60,348 nt of DNA from Candidatus Methylomirabilota bacterium (GTDB lineage: Bacteria; Methylomirabilota; Methylomirabilia; Methylomirabilales; 2-02-FULL-66-22). Of the stretch, positions 1-9,871 are shown piece by piece. Every line of letters starts with the position of its first letter. The first letter of the stretch is position 1. A model generated the notes under the pieces. It made no database searches and was not told where the DNA came from. It saw only the letters and a list, made by a program, of their open reading frames with translations. Made by a program: the position numbers and the translations under genes. Location: positions 1-60,348 of the forward strand of contig JACQVN010000043.1 of assembly GCA_016209735.1 (NCBI GenBank), written 5' to 3'.

Positions 1-10
1 AGCCCTGCCC

Positions 11-51
11 CGCCGGGTACCCAGCCGGGAGGCTGGGTGCGCGGGGCTCCG
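11..51. repeat. Dispersed GGGTACCC hairpin repeat, copy 1
   Basis: A short hairpin (GGGTACCCA paired with TGGGTG) followed by GCGGGGCTCCG. A second copy with the same flanks lies at 31821-31863. The first 197 bases of the window hold this repeat and the terminator hairpin of the RND operon, and no recognisable gene. Confidence 0.5.
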
Positions 52-179
52 TCGCGGTAGCGCCCCCGAGGGGCACGCGGGGGATGGGGGCGGCGCGACG
101 CGACTAGAGCGATCAATGTAGACAATGAGTTACGAGTTAACCAAGCGGCAATAAAGTTAAAACGAGAAATGCAAAATGC

Positions 180-220
180 AAAACCGGTCAATGAACCTCA
201 GTCTGCCGATGACCGGTTTT
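180..220 (-). terminator. Hairpin at the end of the RND operon
   Basis: Perfect 11-bp inverted repeat AAAACCGGTCA / TGACCGGTTTT (180-190 and 210-220) around a 19-nt loop. Read on the minus strand it overlaps the last codons and stop of the permease and ends in a T-containing run, as a rho-independent terminator would. The stop codon at 198-200 lies in the loop. Confidence 0.6.
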
Positions 221-3200
221 CTATTTCCCCTTTTTCATTTTGCATTACGCCGTCTTGCGTGGCATGGCGGCGTTTCTCCATGTAGTACAGCACCGGCACG
301 GCCATCCGGCTGAGCAGGGTCGAGGCAACCTCCCCCGCCATGAGGGAGATGGCCAGGCCCTGGAAGATGGGGTCGAACAGGATGACGAACGCCCCCACCA
401 CCACGGCCATGGCCGTGAGCAGCATGGGCCGGAATCGCACGGCTCCGGCGTCCACCACGGCCTCCTCCAGCGGCATCCCCTGCGTCATCCTTAGCTCGAT
501 GAAGTCGACCAGGATGATCGAGTTGCGCACGATGATTCCGGCCCCGGCGATGAAGCCAATCATGGAGGTCGCCGTGAAAAACGCTCCCATCAGGCCGTGG
601 GCTGGCAGGATCCCCACCAGCGTGAGGGGGATGGGGGCCATGATGGTGAGCGGCGTGACGAAGTTGCGGAACCAGCCCACCACCAGGACATAAATCAGCA
701 CCAGCACGGCCGCGAAGGCGATGCCCATATCCCGGAACACCTCGATGGTGATGTGCCATTCGCCGTCCCACTTCATGGAGAGCTTGTCGGTGAAGAAGGG
801 CTGGACCGAGGAGTAGCGGGCGAGCTGGTAGCCTTCGGGCAGACGGAGCGCGTCCAGGCGCTTGTTGAGGGCCAGGATGGCGTAGACGGGACTCTCCTCC
901 GCGCCCGCCACATCGGCCGTCACGTAGACCACCCGCTTCATGTTCTTCCGATAGATGCTGGCGCCCTCCGTGCCCTGCTCGGAGCGCACCACCTCGCGCA
1001 GAGGAACCAGACGGCCTCCCGTCCCGACGACGTTCAGATTGGTGAGGGCCAGGATGCCGGATCGCTCCGCCTGCGGCAGCCGGACCAGGAGCGGCACGTC
1101 CTCCTTCTCCCGCGTCAAGTGTGCGAGGCCGACCTCCACCCCGCCCACAGCCACGGAGAGCGTCTGGGCCACCTGTTCCGCCGTGATGCCGTTGAGCGCG
1201 GCCTTTTCCCGGTCCACCAGGAAGCGGACGCGCGGCTGGGGATCCTCCACGTACCAGTCCACGTCCACCACGCCCGGCGTCTGGCCCATGAGGGCCTTGA
1301 TGTCTTTCGCCAGCGCGATCTGCCGGTCGTAGTCCGGACCGTACACTTCGGCCACCAGGGTCTGGAGGACGGGAGGGCCGGGCGGCACCTCGGCCACCTT
1401 CACCCGGGCGCCGTAGGTCGCGGCGATGGCCTGCACGCCGGGCCGGACGCGCTTGGCGATGTCGTGGCTCTGGGCCTTCCGCTGGTCCTTGGGCAGGAGA
1501 TTTACCTGGAGATCCGCCTGGTGCGGCGCCTGGCGGAGGAAGTAGTGCCGCACCAGGCCGTTGAAATTGTACGGCGAGGCGCTGCCCACGTACATCTGGT
1601 AATGCATGACTTCCGGCACCGTGGCCAGATACTGGCCGATCTCGCGGGTGACCCGCGCCGTCTGCTCCAGCGTCGTTCCCGCCGGCATGTCCACGATCAC
1701 CTGGAACTCGCTCTTGTTGTCGAAGGGGAGCATCTTCACGTGGACGACCTTGAGGTAGACCAGGGACATCGCTCCCAGGAGCAGCAGGAGCACGCTGAAG
1801 AGGAAGGCCCAGCGCTTCCAGGCCGACCGGATGAGCGGGGTCATCATGCGGCGATAGAGGCGGGTGGTCCAGTCCTCGTGACCTTCCGCGTGGGCCGCCG
1901 TCTTCTCGCCCCGCAGCATCCGGTAGGCCGCCCAGGGAGAGATGATGAAGGCGATGAAGAGGGAGAAGAGCATGGCCACCGTGGCGCCAACCGGGATGGG
2001 ACGCATGTACGGCCCCATGAGCCCGCCGACGAAGGCCATGGGCAGGATGGCGGCGATCACCGCCCAGGTCGCCAGGATGGTCGGGTTCCCCACTTCGGCC
2101 ACGGCCTCGACGGCCACCGCGACCAGGGGGCGGCCCCGGTTCTCGGGCAGATGAAAGTGGCGGGAGATGTTCTCCACCACCACGATGGCGTCGTCCACCA
2201 GGATGCCGATGGAGAAGATCAGGGCGAAGAGGGTGACCCGGTTCAGCGTGTAGCCGTACAGGAAATAGAGGAGCAGGGTCAGGGCCAGCGTGACCGGGAC
2301 CGCCAGGAGAACCACCACGGCCGAGCGCCAGCCCAGGAAGACCATGATGAGGATCGCCACCGAGATCGTGGCCAGGAGGAGATGTTTCAGGAGCTCGTCG
2401 GATTTCTCCTGGGCCGTCTCACCGTAGTTGCGTGTTACCGTGACAGCCACGTCGCGAGGGATGAGGACACCCCGGAGCGAGTCGACCTTCGCCAGGACCT
2501 GGTCGGCGATGCGGATGGCGTTCGTGCCCTTGCGCTTGGCCACGGAAATCGTGACGGCGGGATAATCCTGTCCCGCGGGCCGGTTCGCCAACTCCCGGGT
2601 CAGGTGGGCGCCAGCGCCGGCGGTATGGGCGGCCTTCCCCACGCCGAAGAGAACGTAGGCCCGCGGCTCCTCGGGTCCGTCCTCGATCCTGGCCACGTCC
2701 TGCAGGGAGACCGGACGGCCGTCCGTGGCCCCCACGACCACGCGGCCAATCTCGTCCGGCCGAGCCAGGAAACGGGCCGCATCCACCAGGACCTCGCGGT
2801 TCCCTCGGCTGAAGCTGCCCGCCCGGACCTCCCGGTTGCTGGCCGTGAGCGCCCCCACCACGAGTGCCGGAGCCAGGCGGTGGGCGGCAAGCTTGGCGGG
2901 GTCCAGCAGGACCCGCACCTGGCGGCGCTCGCCGCCCAGCAGGCGGGTTTCCGAGACGTTGGGGATATCCTTGATCTGATCGTCGAGTTGCGCCGCGATC
3001 CGGCGGAGCATGTAGCCGTCCACCCGGTCGCTCCACAGCGTCAGGGCCAGGATCGGCACGTCGTCGATGGAGCGTGGTTTGATGAGAGGGGTCGTCGCGC
3101 CCGGGGGGACGAGGTCCAGGTTGGCGTACATCTTGTTGTAGAGCTTTACGATGCTTTTCTCCTCGTCCTCGCCCACCTTGAAACGGACCACGGCGAAGCT

Positions 3201-3533
3201 CTGGCCGGGGCTCGACGTGGAGTAGACATACTCCACGCCCGGGATCTCCATGAGTTTCTTTTCCATGGGGATGCTGACCCGCTCCTCGACCTCCTTGGTA
3301 CTGGCCCCGGGCATCTGGACGAAGACGTCCATCATGGGAACGATGATCTGCGGCTCCTCTTCGCGGGGCGTGGCCACGATGGCGAAGAGGCCGAGGAGGA
3401 GCGAGGCCAGGATGAGGAGCGGCGTCAGGCGCGAATCGATGAAGGCCCGCGCGATGCGGCCGGCGAGGCCCAGGGGACCGGTGTACGGTTCCGGTTCGAG
3501 AGAGCCGAGTTCTTGCGGGGGCGCGGAAGTCAT
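198..3533 (-). CDS. Efflux RND transporter permease (AcrB/CzcA superfamily)
   Basis: Inner-membrane, proton-driven pump subunit of a tripartite exporter; 1111 residues, the normal full length. A first hydrophobic segment around residues 30-50 is followed by a porter domain with the family sequence VFVQMPGAS, a central block of membrane segments (about 385-545) with [13 protein letters not shown] in TM4, a second porter half and a second membrane block (about 940-1080). It is the last gene of a minus-strand operon after the TolC-like and adaptor genes; the 136-bp gap before it holds short tandem and inverted repeats. The family is certain. Substrate (metal or organic compounds) cannot be read from the sequence. 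Confidence 0.95.
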   Translation of the reverse strand: MTSAPPQELGSLEPEPYTGPLGLAGRIARAFIDSRLTPLLILASLLLGLFAIVATPREEEPQIIVPMMDVFVQMPGASTKEVEERVSIPMEKKLMEIPGVEYVYSTSSPGQSFAVVRFKVGEDEEKSIVKLYNKMYANLDLVPPGATTPLIKPRSIDDVPILALTLWSDRVDGYMLRRIAAQLDDQIKDIPNVSETRLLGGERRQVRVLLDPAKLAAHRLAPALVVGALTASNREVRAGSFSRGNREVLVDAARFLARPDEIGRVVVGATDGRPVSLQDVARIEDGPEEPRAYVLFGVGKAAHTAGAGAHLTRELANRPAGQDYPAVTISVAKRKGTNAIRIADQVLAKVDSLRGVLIPRDVAVTVTRNYGETAQEKSDELLKHLLLATISVAILIMVFLGWRSAVVVLLAVPVTLALTLLLYFLYGYTLNRVTLFALIFSIGILVDDAIVVVENISRHFHLPENRGRPLVAVAVEAVAEVGNPTILATWAVIAAILPMAFVGGLMGPYMRPIPVGATVAMLFSLFIAFIISPWAAYRMLRGEKTAAHAEGHEDWTTRLYRRMMTPLIRSAWKRWAFLFSVLLLLLGAMSLVYLKVVHVKMLPFDNKSEFQVIVDMPAGTTLEQTARVTREIGQYLATVPEVMHYQMYVGSASPYNFNGLVRHYFLRQAPHQADLQVNLLPKDQRKAQSHDIAKRVRPGVQAIAATYGARVKVAEVPPGPPVLQTLVAEVYGPDYDRQIALAKDIKALMGQTPGVVDVDWYVEDPQPRVRFLVDREKAALNGITAEQVAQTLSVAVGGVEVGLAHLTREKEDVPLLVRLPQAERSGILALTNLNVVGTGGRLVPLREVVRSEQGTEGASIYRKNMKRVVYVTADVAGAEESPVYAILALNKRLDALRLPEGYQLARYSSVQPFFTDKLSMKWDGEWHITIEVFRDMGIAFAAVLVLIYVLVVGWFRNFVTPLTIMAPIPLTLVGILPAHGLMGAFFTATSMIGFIAGAGIIVRNSIILVDFIELRMTQGMPLEEAVVDAGAVRFRPMLLTAMAVVVGAFVILFDPIFQGLAISLMAGEVASTLLSRMAVPVLYYMEKRRHATQDGVMQNEKGEIENRSSAD

Positions 3534-3628
3534 TGCGATGTCCCGTTGCTCTTGAGGGTTAGAGTACGGCAGTACCCGCCTGCGGCGGGTTCGGCGGTAC
3601 GGCAGTACTGTACTGGCCCGGGATCCTG

Positions 3629-3660
3629 GTACCGTCGTACCGTCGTACCGCCGTACTGTC
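3629..3660. repeat. 8-bp tandem repeat, four units
   Basis: Four consecutive octamers: GTACCGTC, GTACCGTC, GTACCGCC, GTACTGTC. The same gap (about 3563-3612) holds inverted-sense relatives such as GTACGGCAGTAC, so the spacer between adaptor and permease genes can fold into several hairpins. Confidence 0.7.
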
Positions 3661-3669
3661 GAACGCGTG

Positions 3670-4875
3670 TCATTTCCCTTCCTGCTGGATGCGGCTGCCG
3701 TCCTGCACTCGCTCGCTTCCCCGCAGGACGACCTGCTCGCCGGCGCTGAGTCCGGAGAGCACCTCGAGGCCGCCCGGCCGCGCAGCGCCTGTGCGGATCA
3801 GGCGGAACCGGGCGATGTTGTCCGTGCCGACCACGTAGACCCCCTGGAGCTGGCCTCGTTCGACCAGCGCCTCCCGGGCCACTTGCAGGACCTGCCGGCG
3901 CCCTGCGGGAATCCAGATCCGCCCGAACAGCCCCGAGCGCAGGCCGCCTCTGGCGGGCAGCTCGAGCCGGACGAGGGCGGTCCGGGTGCCGGGATCGGCA
4001 ACCGGGAGGATCTCGCTCACGGTGGCGCGCGCGTTGAGGCCCGCCGCCTCGACGGCGACGCGCAGGGCCTGCCCGCGCCGGATCCCGGCGAGCTGGGACT
4101 CGGGCACGGCGGCGTCCAGCCAGTAGTGCCGGCTGTCCTCGATGGTGAGCAGGGGGGCGCCGGGGGCCGCCAGCGCTCCAACGTCCGCATGCTTCATGAC
4201 CACCACGCCCGCCATGGGGGCGATGATCTTGGCGTAGCCCAGCCTGACCTGGACCGAGGCGATCTCGGCCTTGGCCGACTCGATCCGGGCCAGGACCTGC
4301 TGCCGCCTGGCCAGGACCACCTGCCCCTCGGCGATCACGCGCTCGACGTCCGCCGCGGCGGCCTTGTGCCGCGCGGCCACCTGGTCGAATTCCTGCGGGG
4401 CCACCGACTTCTTGTCGAGCAGTTGCTGGTAGCGGGCCAGGGTCGTGGCGGCCAGGTCGCGCTGGGATTCCGCCGCCGCCCGCGTCGCCGCCACGGCGGC
4501 GAGGGAGCGATCCACCTCGGCCACAGCCGCCTCGGCCTCGCGGAGGCCCGCCTCGGCCCGGCGGAGCTGCATCAGAATGTCCTGGTCGTCCAGCTCGACG
4601 AGGAGTTGACCCGCCTTCACCTCGCCGCCTTCGCGGGCATGCAGGGCCAGGATGCGGCTCACGATCTTGCTGGAGAGCGTGGTGGCTGTTTGGGACTTCA
4701 CCGTGCCGGTGACCTCGGCCGTCTCCACGACCTCCTGGGCCGTCACCGCGGCGACCGTGACGCCCTGGACCGTCGGAGGCTCGGCGGCCTTGGACGGAGG
4801 GGTGGGCTCCTTGCCGCAGGCGGCGAGCGGGATCGCGAGGAGAAGCAGAAGGGCAAGGCGTCGCAGTGTCGGCAT
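3670..4875 (-). CDS. RND efflux periplasmic adaptor (membrane fusion protein), lipoprotein
   Basis: Bridges the inner-membrane pump and the TolC-like channel. The N-terminus is a lipoprotein signal with lipobox LAAC (Cys20), so it is predicted to be lipid-anchored. A biotinyl-lipoyl-like half ([21 protein letters not shown]) comes first, then a long Ala-rich alpha-helical hairpin (about residues 115-200), the second lipoyl half, and beta-barrel and membrane-proximal domains. At 401 residues it is complete for the family. It begins 3 bp after the TolC-like gene ends, indicating one transcript. Confidence 0.93.
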   Translation of the reverse strand: MPTLRRLALLLLLAIPLAACGKEPTPPSKAAEPPTVQGVTVAAVTAQEVVETAEVTGTVKSQTATTLSSKIVSRILALHAREGGEVKAGQLLVELDDQDILMQLRRAEAGLREAEAAVAEVDRSLAAVAATRAAAESQRDLAATTLARYQQLLDKKSVAPQEFDQVAARHKAAAADVERVIAEGQVVLARRQQVLARIESAKAEIASVQVRLGYAKIIAPMAGVVVMKHADVGALAAPGAPLLTIEDSRHYWLDAAVPESQLAGIRRGQALRVAVEAAGLNARATVSEILPVADPGTRTALVRLELPARGGLRSGLFGRIWIPAGRRQVLQVAREALVERGQLQGVYVVGTDNIARFRLIRTGAARPGGLEVLSGLSAGEQVVLRGSERVQDGSRIQQEGK

Positions 4876-4878
4876 GGA

Positions 4879-6378
4879 TCAGAACCTCGCTCGGTCGAGG
4901 CGGCCCAGGCTCAGCTCCAGCCTGGCCTCGCTGACGGTGGCTTCGTACAGGGCGCGGATCAGGTTCGTACGGGTGGCGGTCAGGGCCGTCTCGCTGTCCA
5001 GCAGCTCCACGATGGTAGTGAGGCCCGCCTCGTAGCGATCCTTCACGATGCGGAGGCTCTCCTCCGCGTGCCGGACCGTCTCGCGGACCACGGCCACCCG
5101 CTGGCGCGCCGTCTGGTGGGCGAGGAACGCGTCGTGGACCTCCAGGCCGATGGCGTTGCCCAGCCGCTCCTTGAGGGCCGACGCCCGCCGGTAGTTCTCC
5201 TGGGCCTCGACGATTCGGGCCCGGTCGCCCCCGCCGTTGAACAGGTTCAGATTGAGCAGGAGGCCCACGGACCAGTTGTCCTGCCCGTCACCGGCGAAGC
5301 GGTTATTGTTGATCTCGTAGTTGCCCATGAGGTGCACGGTCGGCAGCAGCGCCCCTTTGGCCTTCGCGATCTCCTTCTCGAGTCGCTGCTCTTCCAGCGC
5401 GGCCTGCCGGTAGTCCGGCCGGTGCTGGCGCGCCAGCTCCGCCAGTCCCTCCAGACGATCGTGCGTGGGGGGCAGCAGCTCCATCTGGCCGCGGATCCGA
5501 TGCGGGCTCTCCAGCGGGAGCCCCATGGCCTCGTTCAGGGCCGCCTGGGAGAGCCGGACCTGATTCGCGGCGGCGATGGACTCTTCCTGCAGTCGCGAGA
5601 GCCGGACGCGGGCGGCCAGGGCATCGGAGGCCACCACTATCCCCGCTTCGTACCGCGCCTCGGCCGCCGCCAGGTTCGCCTCGGCGGTGCGGACGGCGGT
5701 CTGGACCGTGCCCAGCGCTTCCTGCGCGAGCAGGACGGCATGGTAGGCGCGCACGACCCCGAAGATGACCTCCTGCTCCAATCGGCCGCGGCCCAGCTCC
5801 GCCGCCTGGCGGCCGATCTGCGCCTGTTCGTAGCCGAGATAGGTCCGCCCGCCCATGAAGAGGGGCAGGCTGCCGCTCAGGTTGGTGCGCCAGTTGGTGA
5901 TGGCATCGGGGTGGTTCAGCCTGTCCACGGCGAAATCGGCAGCCGTGAAACGCCCCTGGTTGAGGAGCGAGCCGAAGGCGTAAACCGGATTGTCGCTCCG
6001 GCTGACGCCCTCGGAGAAGTCCACACGCGGGAGGAATCCCGCCCGCGCCTGGTCGATGCCGGTGGCCACGGCCGCCACCTGGTGGCCGGCGGCTCGGAGA
6101 CCCGGGTGCGACTCCAGGGCCTGCCGAATCGCCGCGCCGAGGCTAAGTCCTCCGATTCGTAGATTCGGCAACGAATTTCCTCCCTCAGGACTTAGTGCTG
6201 AGCGAGCATTCTCCACTGAATCGCCTCGCAGTGATAAGTGAGCGTAACTGTGAGTCGAAGCACTGAGGTTCGCGGCTGATTCCGTTTGCGCCGCGGCGGA
6301 TGTCGCCAGCCCCCAGGTGCCGATGAGCAGGAGGGAGAGAATCGCCCGGCGAATTCCTGCCATTTTCCGCGACCGCAT
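4879..6378 (-). CDS. TolC-family outer membrane efflux protein
   Basis: Outer-membrane channel of the tripartite exporter; 499 residues. A signal peptide (hydrophobic stretch followed by SAAAQ) precedes two repeats rich in long alpha-helices. The repeats carry TolC-family features, for example LLLNLNLFNGGG near the middle and a C-terminal helix with RYEAGLTTIVELLDSE. First gene of the tolC-adaptor-permease operon. About 35 residues between signal peptide and first repeat are Ser/Asn-rich and look like linker. The upstream 307-bp gap contains a GAGGGAGAGGG hairpin. Confidence 0.93.
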   Translation of the reverse strand: MRSRKMAGIRRAILSLLLIGTWGLATSAAAQTESAANLSASTHSYAHLSLRGDSVENARSALSPEGGNSLPNLRIGGLSLGAAIRQALESHPGLRAAGHQVAAVATGIDQARAGFLPRVDFSEGVSRSDNPVYAFGSLLNQGRFTAADFAVDRLNHPDAITNWRTNLSGSLPLFMGGRTYLGYEQAQIGRQAAELGRGRLEQEVIFGVVRAYHAVLLAQEALGTVQTAVRTAEANLAAAEARYEAGIVVASDALAARVRLSRLQEESIAAANQVRLSQAALNEAMGLPLESPHRIRGQMELLPPTHDRLEGLAELARQHRPDYRQAALEEQRLEKEIAKAKGALLPTVHLMGNYEINNNRFAGDGQDNWSVGLLLNLNLFNGGGDRARIVEAQENYRRASALKERLGNAIGLEVHDAFLAHQTARQRVAVVRETVRHAEESLRIVKDRYEAGLTTIVELLDSETALTATRTNLIRALYEATVSEARLELSLGRLDRARF

Positions 6379-6523
6379 TCCAGCCTCCGTCCGGGTGAGA
6401 TGATGAGATGCCGCTTCACTTCCATATGATCGAATTCCGGAAGAAAGGATTCACGCGAATGGAGTTCAGCAGCATCTTCTACAAAACGGATTCCCTTTCC
6501 GAGTCGCAGAATCCCCCGGGATT

Positions 6524-6548
6524 CCCTCTCCCTCACTGAGGGAGAGGG
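6524..6548. repeat. Intergenic hairpin CCCTCTCCCTC/GAGGGAGAGGG
   Basis: Perfect 11-bp inverted repeat with a 3-nt loop in the 307-bp gap between the anti-sigma gene and the TolC-like gene. This CCCTCTCCC type of hairpin is a widespread dispersed repeat in GC-rich genomes. It could attenuate read-through into the efflux operon. The rest of the gap (6379-6685) shows no gene. Confidence 0.55.
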
Positions 6549-6685
6549 GAAGGGTGAGGGTGAGTTTCTGCGGGCGTCGCGGATACGGCACATGGTGACT
6601 CGCTCATGATAGACTGATCGGTCCACTCCCTGCAAGGATGGAGCTGAAACTTGGGCGAGTGAGTCGGGAAAACCTATGAGCGTGA

Positions 6686-6982
6686 TTACTTAGCTTCGTG
6701 GAGGAACCTGGAAAGAAAGGCCTGGAGATTGGCGGCGACGTCCGCCGGCATGGACTGGGAGGGAAGGCGGTGGCACAGATCGGCCGTCTTCTTCAGCGTG
6801 TTGGCGAAGGCCACGCAGGGATCGCAGCCGTCCATGTGTTTCCGGATCTCCTCGCAGATCTCCTGCGAGAGTTCCCCATCGACGTATTCGGACAGTCGTT
6901 CGAACAGCTCGCGGCAGGTCATGGTCATTCCCGGCGCATGGCTATGGTGACCCTGCGGTTTTCCGCTCGCATCCTTGCTCAT
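6686..6982 (-). CDS. Zinc-finger anti-sigma factor (ZAS/zf-HC2)
   Basis: Small (98-residue) soluble anti-sigma factor of the RsrA/ChrR N-terminal type. The ZAS signature H-x3-C-x2-C is present as HMDGCDPC near residues 49-56, with the expected CRELFERLSEYVDGEL helix before it. A start at the internal MTMTCREL would also give a complete domain. Its partner is presumably the ECF sigma factor at 8138-8749, transcribed in the same direction, but three unrelated genes lie between them. Such proteins often sense redox or metal stress through the Zn-Cys site; which signal applies here is unknown. Confidence 0.85.
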   Translation of the reverse strand: MSKDASGKPQGHHSHAPGMTMTCRELFERLSEYVDGELSQEICEEIRKHMDGCDPCVAFANTLKKTADLCHRLPSQSMPADVAANLQAFLSRFLHEAK

Positions 6983-7021
6983 TGGATTCGATCCATAAAG
7001 CCGGCCGAGGATTCGGCCGGC

Positions 7022-7465
7022 TCACAGACGCGACTTCCGACGCCCCCAGAGCGATTCGATGCCTCGGAATCTCCAGAGATCCCGGAGAATTGTCGGGTGA
7101 ATGATATACTGGCGGCCTCCGTCATCCCATCGGGTCTTGGCGCTTGCCACCTCCACGTCAGAGAGCATATACCCTTCCCCAGGCGTTGACTCAAGGAGCA
7201 CGAAGAACCACTTATTGCCTCGTTTCTTGAGGTCATCTTCCACGTTCTTAGTGAATCCCCACCAACCACCTCCCTTGGCGTCCGTCCGCACGTTTATGTA
7301 CGCTCGGCGCGGACCGTCTATCCGGAGCAGTTGAGCCTGCCCATAAGTCTCTCGAATTGCATAGCCATCGACTTGGGCGGCCTGGCGTAGCGCTGCAACG
7401 AAGTCATCGTAGAGCTCTCCGGACTCTTCGGTATGTCGCGGCATACACGCCCCCGCTAGCGTCAA
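7022..7465 (-). CDS. Lipoprotein-like protein of unknown function
   Basis: About 140 residues, unknown family. The frame just upstream of the first strong Met (MPRHTEESG) reads AVACLLTLAGAC, a good lipobox, but no ATG or GTG start precedes it, only a TTG that would leave too short a signal. The frame runs straight back to the stop codon of the YgiT-like gene. The body (YDDFVAALRQ, INVRTDAKGGGWWGF, NKWFFVLLE) looks like a small mixed alpha/beta domain. I suspect the 5' end was lost or altered when the toxin-antitoxin pair arrived. The true start is uncertain. Confidence 0.6.
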   Translation of the reverse strand: MTLAGACMPRHTEESGELYDDFVAALRQAAQVDGYAIRETYGQAQLLRIDGPRRAYINVRTDAKGGGWWGFTKNVEDDLKKRGNKWFFVLLESTPGEGYMLSDVEVASAKTRWDDGGRQYIIHPTILRDLWRFRGIESLWGRRKSRL

Positions 7466-7498
7466 GAGACAGGCTACCGCCCCATGCGATTCGCAATG

Positions 7499-7726
7499 CT
7501 AGGCGGTAGCGAATTCGCGGATGTGTAGTTGACCGCCTACCTCGATGGCCTTTTCTGCGGCTTCGAGAAGTTGTGCTGTTGTTGTTTCATCCACATACTC
7601 TTCACCGCAGTTCGAGCAGATGTTCGCTGGAACGTGCCGGATGACGAGTGTCATGCCGTTGCGCTCGAACGTCACGGTGGCTGTGCCAGCCTGCGTTTCT
7701 CCCTGTTTGCAGATCACGCATTTCAC
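7499..7726 (-). CDS. YgiT-type zinc finger protein (MqsA-N-like antitoxin)
   Basis: 75 residues with two CxxC pairs, CVIC at residues 3-6 and CSNC at about 37-40, the Zn site of the N-terminal domain of MqsA/YgiT. The C-terminal HTH of full MqsA is absent, as in the short YgiT-type family. Its ATG overlaps the TGA of the DUF4258 gene (ATGA), so the two are translationally coupled in the toxin-first order typical of DUF4258/YgiT pairs. Antitoxin role is inferred from pairing, not seen. Confidence 0.85.
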   Translation of the reverse strand: MKCVICKQGETQAGTATVTFERNGMTLVIRHVPANICSNCGEEYVDETTTAQLLEAAEKAIEVGGQLHIREFATA

Positions 7727-8010
7727 GGCCTTATCCTCCGCCTAAAGCTGGAATCCCATTTCACGGGGTCTGGTTCGTAGGCCGAAATAACTATGGTTTC
7801 GCTTGCTGTAGCGTTGTCCGCGGCGACGACATGAAGCGGCCGGGGACCGCACCATCCTAACACCAGACGACTCGGATATGGAGTATCATCCGGATACGCT
7901 TCGATCACCTCGCCGGTCATGAGCACATGCCTTACGTTCTCCATGCTTATCCGCCGCTGAAACATGCGTTGGATGGCGTGGATGCGAAAAACCAGGTTCT
8001 CAGAGGCCAT
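7723..8010 (-). CDS. DUF4258 protein, probable toxin partner
   Basis: 95 residues. It contains the DUF4258 pattern: RIHAIQRMFQRRIS at the N-terminus, then VLMTGEVIEAYPDDTPYPSRLVLGW, HVVAA and a late strand with ETIVISAYEPDP. DUF4258 is related to RelE/ParE-fold mRNA interferases and is regularly encoded with a short YgiT-type zinc protein, as here. Together with 7499-7726 it separates the sigma and anti-sigma genes. RNase activity is an inference from the family. Confidence 0.85.
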   Translation of the reverse strand: MASENLVFRIHAIQRMFQRRISMENVRHVLMTGEVIEAYPDDTPYPSRLVLGWCGPRPLHVVAADNATASETIVISAYEPDPVKWDSSFRRRIRP

Positions 8011-8137
8011 GAGTCAATTTCCCCCAAGCAACCCACTTGGAGTTCCCGGGAGTCCGCAAGATCCCCACGGGTTTGGTTTGTTTGGCCAACTGGCGCCCGG
8101 TACGGATATCCTTCTGCCTGTCTACTGGAGGCTCAAT

Positions 8138-8749
8138 CTATCGACTTCTCGTCAAAAAATATTGCGCCAGTTCCCGCCGGACGAAAACCCGGGCGCGGTG
8201 GAGGCGCGACTTCACTGCCGCCACGGTGAGGCCCAAGGATTCTGCGGTTTCCTCGGCTGAGAGGCCCTCGACATCCCGCAGCACCAAGACAATCTTAAAC
8301 TCTTTGGGCAGCTTGTCGATGGCCGCCTCCATCCGGGCGCCCAGCTCGCCCCGGAGGAGAGCCCGCTCGGCATCCTCCGACCAGTCGGCGATCTCAGGCT
8401 TCCGCCCCTCCGCATCCGGCCGAGGCATCAACTCGTCCAGGGAGAGTTCCTGCTCCGGCGCCGGGTCGTGGACGCCGCGCCGTCGCTTCTTCAGGCAAGC
8501 ATTGGCGGCGATCCGGTACAGCCAGGTGGTGAGCCTGCTCTCCGCGCGGAAGTCGCGGATGGAGCGGACCATCCCGAGGAAGGTCTCCTGGAGGATGTCC
8601 TTGGCATCCTCGACGTTCCGGCACATCCGCAATGCGAAGCCGTACACCCGATCCTGGTGCTTGCGGACCAAGGCATCGAGGGCGGAGGCGTCCCCCTGCT
8701 GGGAGGCGGCGATGAGGCGCTGTTCGTCTTGAGCCGAAGGAGTGGTCAT
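8138..8749 (-). CDS. ECF-type RNA polymerase sigma factor
   Basis: 203 residues with sigma-70 region 2 (DALVRKHQDRVYGFALRMCRN, then DAKDILQETFLGMVRSI) and region 4 (LPKEFKIVLVLRDVEGLSAEETAESLG, then VKSRLHRAR) and no region 1 or 3, the ECF layout. I chose ATG at 8749; the frame extends to a TTG at 8800 that has no clear ribosome binding site. Directs polymerase to a stress regulon, normally held inactive by an anti-sigma; the zinc-finger protein at 6686-6982 is the likely candidate. Confidence 0.92.
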   Translation of the reverse strand: MTTPSAQDEQRLIAASQQGDASALDALVRKHQDRVYGFALRMCRNVEDAKDILQETFLGMVRSIRDFRAESRLTTWLYRIAANACLKKRRRGVHDPAPEQELSLDELMPRPDAEGRKPEIADWSEDAERALLRGELGARMEAAIDKLPKEFKIVLVLRDVEGLSAEETAESLGLTVAAVKSRLHRARVFVRRELAQYFLTRSR

Positions 8750-8857
8750 GTCTTGCTCGCTATGGTGCGGGGCTTGAGAGAACGGATCGGAAGTACGCAA
8801 GTCGTCTCTGAAAATGCAAACGCATGCCTTTTGGCCAGGTCCCCCATTGCATGCGAA

Positions 8858-9360
8858 TCAATACGCGAGCGTGAAAAGTCCTTGGAGACCGTTGTAGACG
8901 AGGACGAAATGCTCGAGCAGGTCCCGGCCCAGCAGCGCCATAAGCGGACCACCCCTCGCCCCAGCGACACCTTGCGTCGCCAGGTCGGCGCCGAGGAGCG
9001 AATTGAAGTCAATGCTCGGGAGGTTCGTCCCGGGGAAGCTGAATCGCCCCGGGTAGAGCATCTGCTCTTGCGCCCCGCCGGCGGTCCCCACAGCGACCAG
9101 TCCAACTGGCTGCACACCGAGCTGTTGGATGCACCCGCATCTACCGCGCTGACACTGGCACCAGTATCCACCAGAGCCAGTCCGGAGACCGGTGCCGGGA
9201 TCGCCTGCCCGCTTTGCTGCAGTCGATCTGCCAGAGCGCTCGGAATCTCGATCTGGACCGGGATGACCGGCCCTGACATGCGAAGGCCGGCTGGGAATGG
9301 GGAGGGGGCCTGACCCGTCCCTTGCGGAACGAGGTAGTGGCCGAAATTATAGACCGGCAT
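8858..9360 (-). pseudogene. Retropepsin-like aspartyl protease, frameshifted
   Basis: The N-terminal frame (from ATG 9360) contains ALVDTGASVSAVD, the catalytic D-T-G motif of clan AA aspartyl proteases. After about 9138 the protein continues only in another frame (IQQLGVQPVGLVAVGTAGG through the second motif LLGRDLLEHFVLVYNG). Restoring one base would join them into a normal protein of about 165 residues. Either a real pseudogene or a single-base sequence error. The start overlaps the preceding small gene by 14 bp, suggesting the two were a coupled pair. Confidence 0.75.
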
Positions 9361-9595
9361 AGAGGAGCCCGAGAGTCATAGCAGGCAGCCGTGCCGCCGG
9401 ATCTTCCGGAAGGACTTGCTTGATGAGCATCGGAACATTTCCTCTTGACTGGATGCCGACCCGATACGCCTCCTCGGGCCGATCGAAGATCCCGAGCAGA
9501 TCCGGCCCGATAATCAGGACGAACTTTCCTGGCGATTGACGCAACAGCTCCGTCTTTAGACTCTCGAAATGCTTGACCTCAGTCTCCAGCACCAT
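9347..9595 (-). CDS. Small protein of unknown function upstream of the aspartyl protease
   Basis: 82 residues; start placed at ATG 9595 because AGAGGAGGT lies 5 bp before it. Begins VLETEVKHFESLKTELLRQSPGKFVLIIG. The pattern of a helix followed by GKFVLIIGPDLLGIFDRPEEAYRVG resembles DUF5678-type proteins that sit next to clan AA proteases. No catalytic motif is visible. Overlaps the protease start by 14 bp. The 276 bp upstream (9596-9871) hold no convincing gene. Confidence 0.75.
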   Translation of the reverse strand: MVLETEVKHFESLKTELLRQSPGKFVLIIGPDLLGIFDRPEEAYRVGIQSRGNVPMLIKQVLPEDPAARLPAMTLGLLYAGL

Positions 9596-9871
9596 AGCAA
9601 CCTCCTCTGACACCCGGAAGTATGGTCTGGACCGAGGCCCATGTCAAGGGGTGGGGCTGTCAGATCCATCCTGCCGAGCTGGAGTTCTTCGACACTGAGC
9701 ACGACTGTGCCCCCGGCCTGAGGGCGCAGGCCGGTCGTCCCCGAAGGGAAATGCTTGTGAGGCGGTCCTGGAATTGCGATCTCGTACTGGGAAGACAGAG
9801 TTCAAGCGGGGCGGGGAGTTCTAAACGAGTTCGGTGTCCCTGGAATACCCACCATGCCACCAATGTGTTCC

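Noticed and set aside
597..3749. 1050-residue plus-strand frame opposite the RND permease
   Set aside because: Long antisense frame typical of GC-rich coding DNA; composition is His/Gly/Arg/Asp-rich without domains, while the minus strand encodes an unmistakable RND protein.
3667..6162. 831-residue plus-strand frame opposite adaptor and TolC-like genes
   Set aside because: Antisense shadow of two clear efflux genes.
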